Counted from the first letter of the stretch, positions 54,847-61,184 are shown. The stretch: 64,000 bases of DNA from a virus (IMGVR_UViG_3300010885_019006:1-64000); one strand, 5' to 3'. Notes: a model not told the origin generated them from the letters alone. Translations and numbers: made by a program.

Positions 54847-54867
54847 CTACATAGTTTCGGTACTCAT
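54847..54867 (-). CDS. Six-codon leader ORF ending in amber (MSTETM-TAG)
   Basis: ATG at 54867 with AAAGGAAA about five bases upstream, directly after the CUA tRNA, encodes MSTETM and a TAG. If the amber codon were read, the frame would continue for over 30 codons, through the hairpin and into the next gene's region. This could sense suppressor activity, but it may be chance. Confidence 0.3.
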   Translation of the reverse strand: MSTETM

Positions 54868-54891
54868 ACTATTTCCTTTATTTAAGTAAAG

Positions 54892-54969
54892 TGGTGCTTT
54901 GTGGGGGATTTGAACCCCCGACGGCATGATTTTAGAGATCACCGCTCTTGACCACTGAGCTAACAAAGC
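54892..54969 (-). tRNA. tRNA with anticodon CUA (amber suppressor)
   Basis: Complete cloverleaf: acceptor GCTTTGT/ACAAAGC (7 bp), D arm GCTC...GAGC, anticodon stem GTGAT/ATCAT with loop CTCTAAA, T stem GGGGG/CCCCC with loop TTCAAAT, A73 and encoded CCA. The seven-base loop places CUA at 34-36, with U33 and A37, so it reads UAG. The charging amino acid cannot be told from sequence alone; the short variable loop excludes Ser and Leu types. Confidence 0.85.
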
Positions 54970-54979
54970 ATAAGATAAC

Positions 54980-55079
54980 AGGTAAGTTGCCTACTTTGTA
55001 TTATTTCCAGACGTACAAAATCGAAAATCGTCCTGGCCGAAGCCTTTTTAAAAGTTTTGCGAGTGGCTGTAACTTACCT
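54980..55079 (-). ncRNA. Structured RNA domain upstream of the suppressor tRNA
   Basis: AGGTAAGTT (55079-55071) pairs perfectly with AACTTACCT (54988-54980). Inside are a GGC-UUCG-GCC hairpin and a CCAG.ACG/CGTCTGG hairpin. It lies between the 55.1-55.3 kb RNA and the tRNA in the same predicted transcript and may be a processing spacer or a second small RNA. Confidence 0.5.
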
Positions 55080-55080
55080 A

Positions 55081-55299
55081 AATTTCAACGGGATGTTATT
55101 TGAATTCGGATTTTTACCTCTTCTTCTATTCGGAGAAGCCCTATTCCTACATTCGGGTAGGACACCTACTCCTGGTCCGCCAGGCCGTTGTTAATAGCAT
55201 GAGTCGCCGAAGCGCTCAGTGACCGGATTTAACATCGAGAGTACCCGAAGGTACATATGCGCCCGAAGGCTTGAGTCGGTTTGCAGTAACCATCCCTTA
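55081..55299 (-). ncRNA. Novel structured RNA of about 215 nt with UUCG and CCGAAU hairpins
   Basis: There is no credible ORF. The transcript predicted from promoter 55307-55334 begins at about 55299, and its GGGATG (55296-55291) pairs with CATCCC (55095-55090), closing the molecule. Inside are hairpins capped by UUCG (AGCC-UUCG-GGC, GTACC-UUCG-GGTAC, TGAGCGC-UUCG-GCG with CTCA) and two hairpins with the identical loop CCGAAT (stems TCCTAC/GTAGGA and CTTCT/AGAAG), with a third CCGAAT nearby. I do not recognise the family (not RNase P, 6S or tmRNA). Confidence 0.65.
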
Positions 55300-55306
55300 T
55301 TAGTTT

Positions 55307-55334
55307 AATATAATCATTTACTTTAAAATGTCAA
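55307..55334 (-). promoter_or_regulatory. Early promoter of the structured RNA / suppressor tRNA transcript
   Basis: TTGACA (55334-55329), 16-bp spacer, TATATT (55312-55307). It overlaps the stop of the 55331-55546 gene. Confidence 0.7.
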
Positions 55335-55546
55335 CCTTTATCTACAAAAGATTTAAACTTTTTTGCCTCTTCAATAATGCTATCACCAGTAGGATAAGGT
55401 GGGACCTCAACCAAAAACTGAGCACTTTCATTGATTCTTGCCTTTTCGGTAGCAGTTTGCCACTCTACGTGAAACTTTTCTGAAGCTCTCTGTTGAGCTA
55501 GTTTGATCATCTCCATGCGTAGGAGATATGGGGTATCTAGTGACAT
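55331..55546 (-). CDS. Small conserved T4-like protein
   Basis: The 71-residue protein (MSLDTPYLLRMEMIKLAQQRASEKF...FLVEVPPYPTGDSIIEEAKKFKSFVDKG) resembles a short helical protein found in many T4-like phages, often with late promoters. Late promoter 55601-55608 lies 54 bp upstream. Function unknown. Confidence 0.6.
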   Translation of the reverse strand: MSLDTPYLLRMEMIKLAQQRASEKFHVEWQTATEKARINESAQFLVEVPPYPTGDSIIEEAKKFKSFVDKG

Positions 55547-55600
55547 AGTAATTCCTTTGTGTATGTGTATCAGTCCTTAGTCCTGAGACAGTGGACAGAC

Positions 55601-55608
55601 TATTTATA
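55601..55608 (-). promoter_or_regulatory. T4-type late promoter
   Basis: TATAAATA on the minus strand, between the end of the tmRNA coding piece and the 71-residue gene. Confidence 0.65.
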
Positions 55609-55614
55609 CACAAA

Positions 55615-56200
55615 CTTAGATGAACCCACTGGAATTTCGGAGAACTAAATTACACCATGTTCAGCTCCGACCATGGTAACCAATGGATTCATCTAAGTGG
55701 TGGATTTCTGTTCAAAGGTACCACCGAACCCGTTGTCTAGGACCTTTCGGCTCCCCCTAAGAGAAGGGCTTACTTAGTAGATAGACAAAATAGAACTTAG
55801 AAGAATGCTGGTTGGGTCGAGTTTGCCGATCTAATGTCGGATATCCATCGGAGAGGTGCGCTCTCCTCTTCCTGCTTATTTGCCGATCAAGACCAGCACT
55901 CATCTAAGTGGTGGGTTTCTGTTTCAAGGTACCCACCAAACCCATGTTAAATTAGGCAGCTAGTGCGTAATCAACAATATCGTTATCATTAGATGCGACA
56001 TTTAGTTTGTTTTGGCCGCTCAGCCACCGAATCAGTCTAAGCAATATCCCTATTCCACGAAAATCGAGCCTGTTTCATCCCCATCAGTAGTTATGAGTAA
56101 GCAACATCTAGCCTCTTTCGGCGCCTCATAACTACTGGTGGAGATGGCGGGTACTGCCCCCGCGTCTTTCCGTCTTTATTGTCAGCTTTCAAGCAACCAA
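55615..56200 (-). ncRNA. ssrA: Circularly permuted two-piece tmRNA (ssrA)
   Basis: Acceptor piece first (minus strand): GACGCGGG (T stem from 56163, loop GGCAGTA 56158-56152), CCCGC, CATCTCC (56146-56140), A73 and CCA (56138-56136). A 53-nt spacer closed by an 11-bp stem (56135-56125 with 56097-56087) follows. The coding piece begins GGGGATG (56082-56076), pairing with CATCTCC and giving the G3-U70 alanine identity pair. Tag codons run from GCA (55996) to TAA (55952) and read A-SNDNDIVDYALAA, preceded by the conserved TGTCGCA context. Downstream are two similar hairpin units ending in an 18-bp helix (55697-55680 with 55632-55615). tmRNA rescues stalled ribosomes. The 3' end of the coding piece is uncertain. 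Confidence 0.88.
56056..56150 (-). repeat. 95-bp perfect direct repeat, copy 1 (within tmRNA)
   Basis: Covers the acceptor 3' end, the spacer hairpin and the start of the coding piece. It is identical at all 95 positions to 56234-56328, offset by 178 bp. Confidence 0.95.
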
Positions 56201-56335
56201 TATCTTATTTATATTGTCTTTTATGAAGAAGTTCACGAAAATCGAGCCTGTTTCATCCCCATCAGTAGTTATGAGTAAGCAACATCTAGCCTCTTTCGGC
56301 GCCTCATAACTACTGGTGGAGATGGCGGAAAACAT
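56189..56335 (-). CDS. 48-residue early ORF built from the duplicated tmRNA segment
   Basis: ATG at 56335 with the phage's usual early leader (AAGGAATGGAGATTGACA) and promoter 56361-56389. It encodes MFSAISTSSYEAPKEARCC and then LLITTDGDETGSIFVNFFIK, ending in DNINKILVA. Residues 3-34 are simply the translation of the 95-bp tmRNA repeat. Either a new gene formed by capture of RNA sequence, or a remnant leader whose coding appearance is fortuitous. Confidence 0.4.
   Translation of the reverse strand: MFSAISTSSYEAPKEARCCLLITTDGDETGSIFVNFFIKDNINKILVA
56206..56213 (-). promoter_or_regulatory. T4-type late promoter upstream of the tmRNA acceptor piece
   Basis: TATAAATA on the minus strand. A start about 10 nt downstream would give a transcript beginning just before the mature acceptor piece, so the tmRNA may be made late in infection. 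Confidence 0.65.
56234..56328 (-). repeat. 95-bp perfect direct repeat, copy 2 (upstream of tmRNA)
   Basis: Exact copy of 56056-56150 but without the T arm and tag on either side, so it cannot by itself form tmRNA. It lies between an early and a late promoter. Confidence 0.95.
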
Positions 56336-56360
56336 TGTCAATCTCCATTCCTTATAGTTT

Positions 56361-56389
56361 AGTCTACCATACCATAAGAAAAATGTCAA
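56361..56389 (-). promoter_or_regulatory. Early promoter
   Basis: TTGACA (56389-56384), 17-bp spacer, TAGACT (56366-56361), followed by ATAAGGAATGGAGAT, the common early ribosome-site leader. Confidence 0.7.
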
Positions 56390-56772
56390 TCGGTTTCTGC
56401 ATCTTCTGAAATATATTCTTTCTGAATGACTATTTTAGTCACGACAGTCGGCATTTGTGGACCTGGCATAAGAACTGAAAATGTCTTATTAGTCCAGTAA
56501 AGAGGCCAAAACACACCAGAAAAAAGACCGACCATTCCATCAGGATCATTATCAAAATCTAAACTATAGCAATCTTTACCAGTTGCAACTCGATCTTCTA
56601 ATGTTGAACATTGAGCATCTTTAAAAGCTTGAAGTCTAGCCTTTTCATTATGATGTTCTACTGAAGCAAAGCCAAAGGTTAGTAGAGCAACGATACCATA
56701 AACACCAACCCAGTAACCAAATGAGCGCTCACTTAGCCATTCTTTAAATGTTTTAATATAAGTCAAATACAT
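56386..56772 (-). CDS. Small membrane protein
   Basis: The 128-residue protein has one clear membrane helix at about 18-37 (FGYWVGVYGIVALLTFGFAS) and a weaker one at about 80-98 (GMVGLFSGVFWPLYWTNKT). Between them lies a 40-residue region with two Cys (CSTLEDRVATGKDC) that could face the periplasm and form a disulfide. It overlaps the ligase stop. Function unknown. Confidence 0.6.
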   Translation of the reverse strand: MYLTYIKTFKEWLSERSFGYWVGVYGIVALLTFGFASVEHHNEKARLQAFKDAQCSTLEDRVATGKDCYSLDFDNDPDGMVGLFSGVFWPLYWTNKTFSVLMPGPQMPTVVTKIVIQKEYISEDAETD

Positions 56773-57977
56773 TAAATTTCTCGCTTCAAACCGTGGAACA
56801 TAGTAGCTACACCAAACCGAGGGACACCATCAGGAGTTCGTTCAAAGAACTTGATAGTCACAATCTTATGAGTCTCAGTAAGAAGTTCTACACCTCGCTC
56901 ATAAGATCCCTTGATTCCAGCCTTAGCGACACGGACAGAGCCTTCAGAAGGAACTACAGTTGAGGAGTACTGTAGCATCTCATCACTACCAGGATTATAG
57001 AACAAATCACCAAAGTTGATTGCGGCACCTGGAACCTTGAAGAAAACAGATTTTGCCGCTCCAGCCCAGTTACCTTGACCTTCCTCAGTCTTGATCATCT
57101 CAAACTCTTCGTCAAGAAAATCCTTGCGCTTCAGAAGGTTCTTAGTCCGGCGATTCTCATACTTTGTATTGTTACGCCACATGGAACCTTCGTAACCAGC
57201 CTCAAGCCATTCGCCATGACACTGGTCAAAACTATCAGCAGTGAAAACAGCCTGAGTAGAAACCAGACGAAGACACTTAGGGCATGGATCTTCCTCATCC
57301 AAGAAAAGACTCTCCAGATACGCATCCCGTTCGGCAAAGTTACCGCTATGAGAGGGCACATCGTAGATATGGTATTGAACCATCGCACGTGTCTTGGTAT
57401 AGTGCTCAGGCGTCAGCTTCTTGTCAGACTTCACACCAATCAGGCTTGCAATCTCATTGAAGTTATCCCGAAGCTCATGGTTGTAAAGTTCACCATCAAA
57501 AATCAGATCAGGATCTTCGGCAAAGAGAGGAGCAAGAGCTTCCATAATATGAGGACTGGAAACAAATGGCTTTCCAGAACGACTCCATAATCCGTCCTTA
57601 TTTGCGATACAACGGAAGCCATCTAGCTTAGGTTGAGCAAAACCAGATTGAAAGTTCTTGGCATCATACTTCTCAGCCAGCATAGCTTCAAAGATATGCG
57701 ATCCACCAGTCTTAGCAGACTCAATGGAAGTATGATAATCCTTTTCACACTTCTTCTTATAGAGAGCTTCAATTTCAAATGCGGCTTGAGCAGAACCATC
57801 ACGTTCATTAGACCGACCAAGATTAGTAGGAAAAGCTATCCGCCATTCAGAACACTTAATCTTTCCACCTTGTGTTCCATCCCATGTACGATACTTATCG
57901 TCCTGTTGTTCAATATACCAAATCCGTACCTTAGACTTGGAATCAACCTTGTAGCACATATCATACATTATAGCCAT
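56772..57977 (-). CDS. ATP-dependent DNA ligase with N-terminal WGR-like domain
   Basis: From the ATG at 57977 (AGGA eight bases upstream; a TTG at 57983 is less likely) the protein has 401 residues. Residues 5-80 resemble a WGR domain (YKVDSKSKVRIWYIEQQDDKYRTWDGTQGGKIKCSEWRI...AQAAFEIEALYKKKCEKDY). Ligase motif I is QPKLDGFR with K117 as the AMP-linked lysine; motif III is LIFDGELYNH, motif IV EGSMWRN and motif V LLKRKDF. It would seal nicks during replication and repair. The WGR-like fusion is unusual compared with T4 gp30. Confidence 0.85.
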   Translation of the reverse strand: MAIMYDMCYKVDSKSKVRIWYIEQQDDKYRTWDGTQGGKIKCSEWRIAFPTNLGRSNERDGSAQAAFEIEALYKKKCEKDYHTSIESAKTGGSHIFEAMLAEKYDAKNFQSGFAQPKLDGFRCIANKDGLWSRSGKPFVSSPHIMEALAPLFAEDPDLIFDGELYNHELRDNFNEIASLIGVKSDKKLTPEHYTKTRAMVQYHIYDVPSHSGNFAERDAYLESLFLDEEDPCPKCLRLVSTQAVFTADSFDQCHGEWLEAGYEGSMWRNNTKYENRRTKNLLKRKDFLDEEFEMIKTEEGQGNWAGAAKSVFFKVPGAAINFGDLFYNPGSDEMLQYSSTVVPSEGSVRVAKAGIKGSYERGVELLTETHKIVTIKFFERTPDGVPRFGVATMFHGLKREI

Positions 57978-58013
57978 ATTCAAATCCTAATTATATGTTG
58001 AACCGATAGTATC

Positions 58014-58041
58014 ATTATAACCACACTAAGAATAATGTCAA
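58014..58041 (-). promoter_or_regulatory. Early promoter of the ligase operon
   Basis: TTGACA (58041-58036), 16-bp spacer, TATAAT (58019-58014), with the ligase ATG 37 bp downstream of the -10 element. Confidence 0.7.
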
Positions 58042-58050
58042 CCAATTTAT

Positions 58051-58431
58051 TCAGATTGGCAGATTCTTTTTAGCACTTTCAATGTAGTCTCTGATTCGCT
58101 TGGAGTCAATAGGATTCATCGAATGGATGGTATAATCAGGAAAGCTACACCTTTTCCGCTCGCAGTAATCCACAAGCCACTTGGCGCACTCATAACCAGT
58201 CTTTTCAGGTCCATAGTCGACATTGTTTTTGTCGTTAACTTCATCGAGCATTGCAGCATAATGCTGCTCGGCAAGGTCGTGATCAAATGTCACAAATTTA
58301 GGAACCCCGAATGCTTCAATATGATTCACAAACTGATTATAGCTGCGGACAATGTGATAGTTAGCATAAGGAATACCAACCCAAGTAACTTGACCTGGGT
58401 TTCGCTCGTCATCAAGAAACAAATGGTACAA
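58051..58431 (-). CDS. Cyclic-phosphate processing receiver-domain (cREC) protein
   Basis: The 126-residue protein matches the cREC family: LFLDDERNPG (residues 4-13), FVTFDHDLAE (about 46-55), GYECAKWLVDYC (about 79-90) and YTIHSMNPIDSKRI (about 99-112). The conserved acidic residues and His are all present. The family is predicted to act on RNA 2',3'-cyclic phosphate ends in repair contexts; direct activity is not established here. It fits a phage with many tRNAs. Confidence 0.7.
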   Translation of the reverse strand: MYHLFLDDERNPGQVTWVGIPYANYHIVRSYNQFVNHIEAFGVPKFVTFDHDLAEQHYAAMLDEVNDKNNVDYGPEKTGYECAKWLVDYCERKRCSFPDYTIHSMNPIDSKRIRDYIESAKKNLPI

Positions 58432-58443
58432 AAGTTAAAGCTC

Positions 58444-58596
58444 CTAAGCAAAAGGTTGACAAGAATGGAATGACTGTTCGGCAGAAACATCCCAAGCTTC
58501 TTTGGCAATTTCCTTGAAAGATAATCTAATTATCTTCATGTGATCTGCAAAATCAGATTCAGGAAGTCGCGAATCAAACCATTCATCAAACGTCAT
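58444..58596 (-). CDS. Small early protein
   Basis: A 50-residue protein from the ATG at 58596, chosen because AAGAAGG lies seven bases upstream (longer frames lack a site). Sequence MTFDEWFDSRLPESDFADHM then KIIRLSFKEIAKEAWDVSAEQ resembles small helical phage proteins with an FDEWF opening. Function unknown. A membrane-protein gene ends 1 bp before it. Confidence 0.6.
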   Translation of the reverse strand: MTFDEWFDSRLPESDFADHMKIIRLSFKEIAKEAWDVSAEQSFHSCQPFA

Positions 58597-58597
58597 A

Positions 58598-58762
58598 TTA
58601 CAAACCTTCTTTTGTAAATAGAATAGACAAAAAACCACCAAGTAAAGTAAATGTCACACTCATAATCAGCCAAGCAATATCGTGATTATATGCTTTCTCG
58701 ATTGAGACCGCAAATTCTATAAGTGTTACAAAGATCATCAATCGACTACTAGGAGTAATCAT
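58598..58762 (-). CDS. 54-residue membrane protein
   Basis: Frame from the ATG at 58762: MITPSSRLMIFVTLIEFAVS, then IEKAYNHDIAW, then LIMSVTFTLLGGFLSILFTK. Two hydrophobic segments predict an inner-membrane hairpin. Its start overlaps the stop of the 57-residue gene upstream (TAATG). Function unknown; inner-membrane early proteins of phages often act on superinfection or host functions. Confidence 0.6.
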   Translation of the reverse strand: MITPSSRLMIFVTLIEFAVSIEKAYNHDIAWLIMSVTFTLLGGFLSILFTKEGL

Positions 58763-58935
58763 TACATAAAACCCACTTCTCTAACTTGCCGGACATGATA
58801 CGAAATAAGTTCTGAAAAATTATTTTCCGCATGTCTGCACCACATTTCATTCTTTACCGCTTCAGCCTCATCTGCTGATGCATATGGACCATAGACTGCA
58901 AGACTATATGAAGAATTCTCAACGACTACGTACAT
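58762..58935 (-). CDS. 57-residue small protein
   Basis: Frame from the ATG at 58935, overlapping the stop of the 58935-59336 gene (TAATG) and the start of the next. Sequence MYVVVENSSYSLAVYGPYAS then ADEAEAVKNEMWCRHAENNF has the beta-beta-alpha pattern (…VYGPYASADEAEA…) of small phage proteins. Function unknown. Coupling on both sides supports it. Confidence 0.6.
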   Translation of the reverse strand: MYVVVENSSYSLAVYGPYASADEAEAVKNEMWCRHAENNFSELISYHVRQVREVGFM

Positions 58936-59336
58936 TATGCTTCTTCCTTCAACCAGTTCTTAATGGAATTAAAGCGGAGACAAAGACGATATTCAAGAAC
59001 TTCCCAACCATAGAACTCAATCTCATCGGCTCGGATGCCTTCAGCATCAGCAATAATCTTAACTGCAGCTTCACGGCTGGTGCAATTAACTACCATCTGC
59101 ATGGTATCTGCAACACGAACCTTGAACTCCTCAAACCAAGCGGCTTGATCAAGTGCTTCCTGATCAATCTGGCGTGAGAGCTGTTCAGAGAGTTGATCGA
59201 AGTCTTCTTGAAACTCGTCCAACGAAGCGAAGGTTGAACCACGAGGACGCATACCATAAACGTCCTTATAGAGGTCCGAGTAGATGTCACCGTCATGGCT
59301 GTCAGTGAGAGCATTGATGTCAGAGAGAGTAAGCAT
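58935..59336 (-). CDS. Early phage protein
   Basis: The 133-residue protein starts at the ATG at 59336, because GGAATGGAG sits correctly upstream (an ATG four codons earlier lies inside that site). It contains DSHDGDIYSDLYKDVYGMRPRGSTFASLDEFQEDF, a motif (YSD.YKDVYG.RP) common to small T4-like proteins of unknown function, then a helical, Glu-rich middle. It is the first gene after promoter 59362-59390. Confidence 0.65.
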   Translation of the reverse strand: MLTLSDINALTDSHDGDIYSDLYKDVYGMRPRGSTFASLDEFQEDFDQLSEQLSRQIDQEALDQAAWFEEFKVRVADTMQMVVNCTSREAAVKIIADAEGIRADEIEFYGWEVLEYRLCLRFNSIKNWLKEEA

Positions 59337-59361
59337 GTTGATCTCCATTCCCTATAGATTA

Positions 59362-59390
59362 TGTATAACCCATCTAAGGAAAAATGTCAA
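59362..59390 (-). promoter_or_regulatory. Early promoter
   Basis: TTGACA (59390-59385), 17-bp spacer, TATACA (59367-59362), followed by TAATCTATAGGGAATGGAG, identical over that stretch to the 63818 promoter. Confidence 0.75.
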
Positions 59391-59420
59391 CTGTTTTTAA
59401 AATAAAAATGATCTGCCAAC

Positions 59421-60518
59421 TTAAGCCAGCAGATCATTCTTAGTCAGTGTGAAGTCAGACTTCTTCCATTCGTCTCGCAGGTTCTTCAGAGCGTCACCTA
59501 GTTCCCGACCTTGCTTCATACCACGATCCAGTAGATCTTGACCCGTCACAGGGAACACAGGGATTTCCCAATTAGCAACTCGAACTGGCATGAACTGATC
59601 ACGCTCAATCCAAGAAAGATCCAGAACCCACTGACGTGGAACTCCATCAACCAACTGTTCCCTCCAATCCCACCGCTTGTAGCAATTTTCTACAATCCAG
59701 CGAAGATGCTTAGCTTCATCAGCAGAGAGTTTCCACTTAAAGAGAAAAGAATCCAGAGTACCAACACTCAGCATAGTACCCAGAGCACCAACGGCAGACT
59801 GTTTGATAGTGCAGTGGCGCCGTTTGCCGAGACCCAGAGCTTTCAGAACTCCATGATAGTACATGCAATCCAGAACTTCATTTGCATAAAGACTGGTGAC
59901 AAGCTTTTGCATTTCCAACCAGTAGCGCTCAACCGACACAGTCTTAAGACCGTCCAGATTTTCCTTGGTGCAGATATCTTTGACCTCATCCAGACACTGA
60001 TTGATGTTGCCGAACCGAGCCATGAACCGGAAGTACCGCAGAATGCGCAGATAGTCTTCTTTGACACGAGCATCAGCATCACCAACGAACCGAACTTGAT
60101 AGTTCAGAAGATCTTCCTGACCGCCGAAGTAGTCATAGATCTTACCATCAAAGTCCATCGACATAGCATTGATAGTCAAATCACGGCGTGCTGCATCAGC
60201 CTCAAAGTCACGCGTATATGCAATGACTGCATGCCGACCATCAGTCTCGGTATCAATCCGCAGAGTCGTAACCTCGAACTGCTCACCATTCACAACGATC
60301 GTAATCGTGCCGTGTTGCAGACCAGTAGGAATGTAAGAGAAATCCATATCCTCTACAATCTCAATCATCTCCTGAGGTGTAGCATTGACACACAGATCAA
60401 TGTCCTTAGGTTCCATCTTGAGAATGCTATCGCGGACTGCACCACCAACGACTCGAATTTCGAAGCCATATTGGCGGAACGCAGTCCCCAGGATTTTAAG
60501 ATTTTCGGAAAAGATCAT
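59421..60518 (-). CDS. cca: tRNA nucleotidyltransferase (CCA-adding enzyme)
   Basis: The 365-residue protein from the ATG at 60518 (AAGGAGTG upstream) has class II nucleotidyltransferase motifs: VVGGAVRDSIL, PKDIDLC (catalytic DxD), RRDLTINAMSMD, YDYFGGQEDL and the EDYLRILRYFRFMARF helix. It adds or repairs the CCA end of tRNAs. Most phage tRNAs here already enc CCA, so repair of damaged ends is the likelier role. A tRNA-Leu lies upstream. Confidence 0.85.
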   Translation of the reverse strand: MIFSENLKILGTAFRQYGFEIRVVGGAVRDSILKMEPKDIDLCVNATPQEMIEIVEDMDFSYIPTGLQHGTITIVVNGEQFEVTTLRIDTETDGRHAVIAYTRDFEADAARRDLTINAMSMDFDGKIYDYFGGQEDLLNYQVRFVGDADARVKEDYLRILRYFRFMARFGNINQCLDEVKDICTKENLDGLKTVSVERYWLEMQKLVTSLYANEVLDCMYYHGVLKALGLGKRRHCTIKQSAVGALGTMLSVGTLDSFLFKWKLSADEAKHLRWIVENCYKRWDWREQLVDGVPRQWVLDLSWIERDQFMPVRVANWEIPVFPVTGQDLLDRGMKQGRELGDALKNLRDEWKKSDFTLTKNDLLA

Positions 60519-60536
60519 AAACACTCCTTATGGTTT

Positions 60537-60565
60537 AGTCTACCATAAAACGTGAATTATGTAAA
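60537..60565 (-). promoter_or_regulatory. Early promoter of the CCA-adding enzyme
   Basis: TTTACA (60565-60560), 17-bp spacer, TAGACT (60542-60537), with the same TAGACTAAAC.ATAAGGA leader as the 56361 promoter. Confidence 0.65.
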
Positions 60566-60574
60566 CAACTAAGT

Positions 60575-60660
60575 TGGTAGGGGCGAAGGGACTCGAACCC
60601 TCAAAAACCACTGGGTTTAAACCAGCCGACTGTACCAATTTGCCATCTGGTCACGCCCCC
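60575..60660 (-). tRNA. tRNA-Leu (anticodon UAA)
   Basis: Acceptor GGGGGCG/CGCCCCT (one G-U), A73 and encoded CCA; anticodon stem GCTGG/CCAGT with loop TTTAAAC; T arm GAGGG-TTCGAGT-CCCTT. The 86-nt length is that of class II tRNAs, but the variable arm is only about 7 nt and the D region is enlarged. Confidence 0.75.
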
Positions 60661-60671
60661 AAGAATTCTAT

Positions 60672-61166
60672 TTATCCGCCAAAATCAGCGGTAACATTCT
60701 TAATTGAACTTTCTGGTACTAGATAGACTTCAAAGCTATCAAACACTCTATATAGTTCTCCTTCGCACCAGATACCAATGAGATCATAAATAGATTTTTG
60801 ATAAAAATCACTGAGACTATTTCGAATATCATTTACAAAGTCTGCATAGTCAGGATTCATAAAATCCCATTCTTTAGGAATATCATAGTTGAGTCTACGA
60901 GCGCTATCAACAATTTGAGTGATAGCTTGTGTAAGAGCATCTCTCGTCCGGTCAATATCAGAATTACCGAATGCGTTTTCTCTTAGCTTTTTCCACTTAC
61001 CATTTATAAAGCTACCATCATTTTCACTATAGAAAAGTTTAGCAATAGAAATCAAAACACGAGCGGCAGACTCAGTAAGTCCACTAAACTCAGTTGTATT
61101 ATAATTGCCTAAATCATTTTCCCAAGACTTAATCTTGACTAGATAACCTGGTAGAATATCATTCAT
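60672..61166 (-). CDS. Hypothetical phage protein
   Basis: The 164-residue protein begins MNDILPGYLVKIKSWENDLGNYNTTEFSGLTESAARVLISIAKLF and is mostly helical, with an aromatic C-terminal part (YDLIGIWCEGELYRVFDSFEVYLVPESS). No family recognised; similar proteins occur in other T4-like phages. It lies between tRNA-Leu and tRNA-Ser(CGA). Confidence 0.55.
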   Translation of the reverse strand: MNDILPGYLVKIKSWENDLGNYNTTEFSGLTESAARVLISIAKLFYSENDGSFINGKWKKLRENAFGNSDIDRTRDALTQAITQIVDSARRLNYDIPKEWDFMNPDYADFVNDIRNSLSDFYQKSIYDLIGIWCEGELYRVFDSFEVYLVPESSIKNVTADFGG

Positions 61167-61184
61167 AATATAAACTCCAAAAGT

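Noticed and set aside
56336-56389. Upstream extension of the 48-residue tmRNA-derived ORF
   Set aside because: The extension starts inside the -35 box of the early promoter, so it would not be transcribed from it.
59538-60548. 336-codon plus-strand ORF opposite the CCA-adding enzyme
   Set aside because: Exact antisense of a gene with all nucleotidyltransferase motifs; no ribosome site or promoter.
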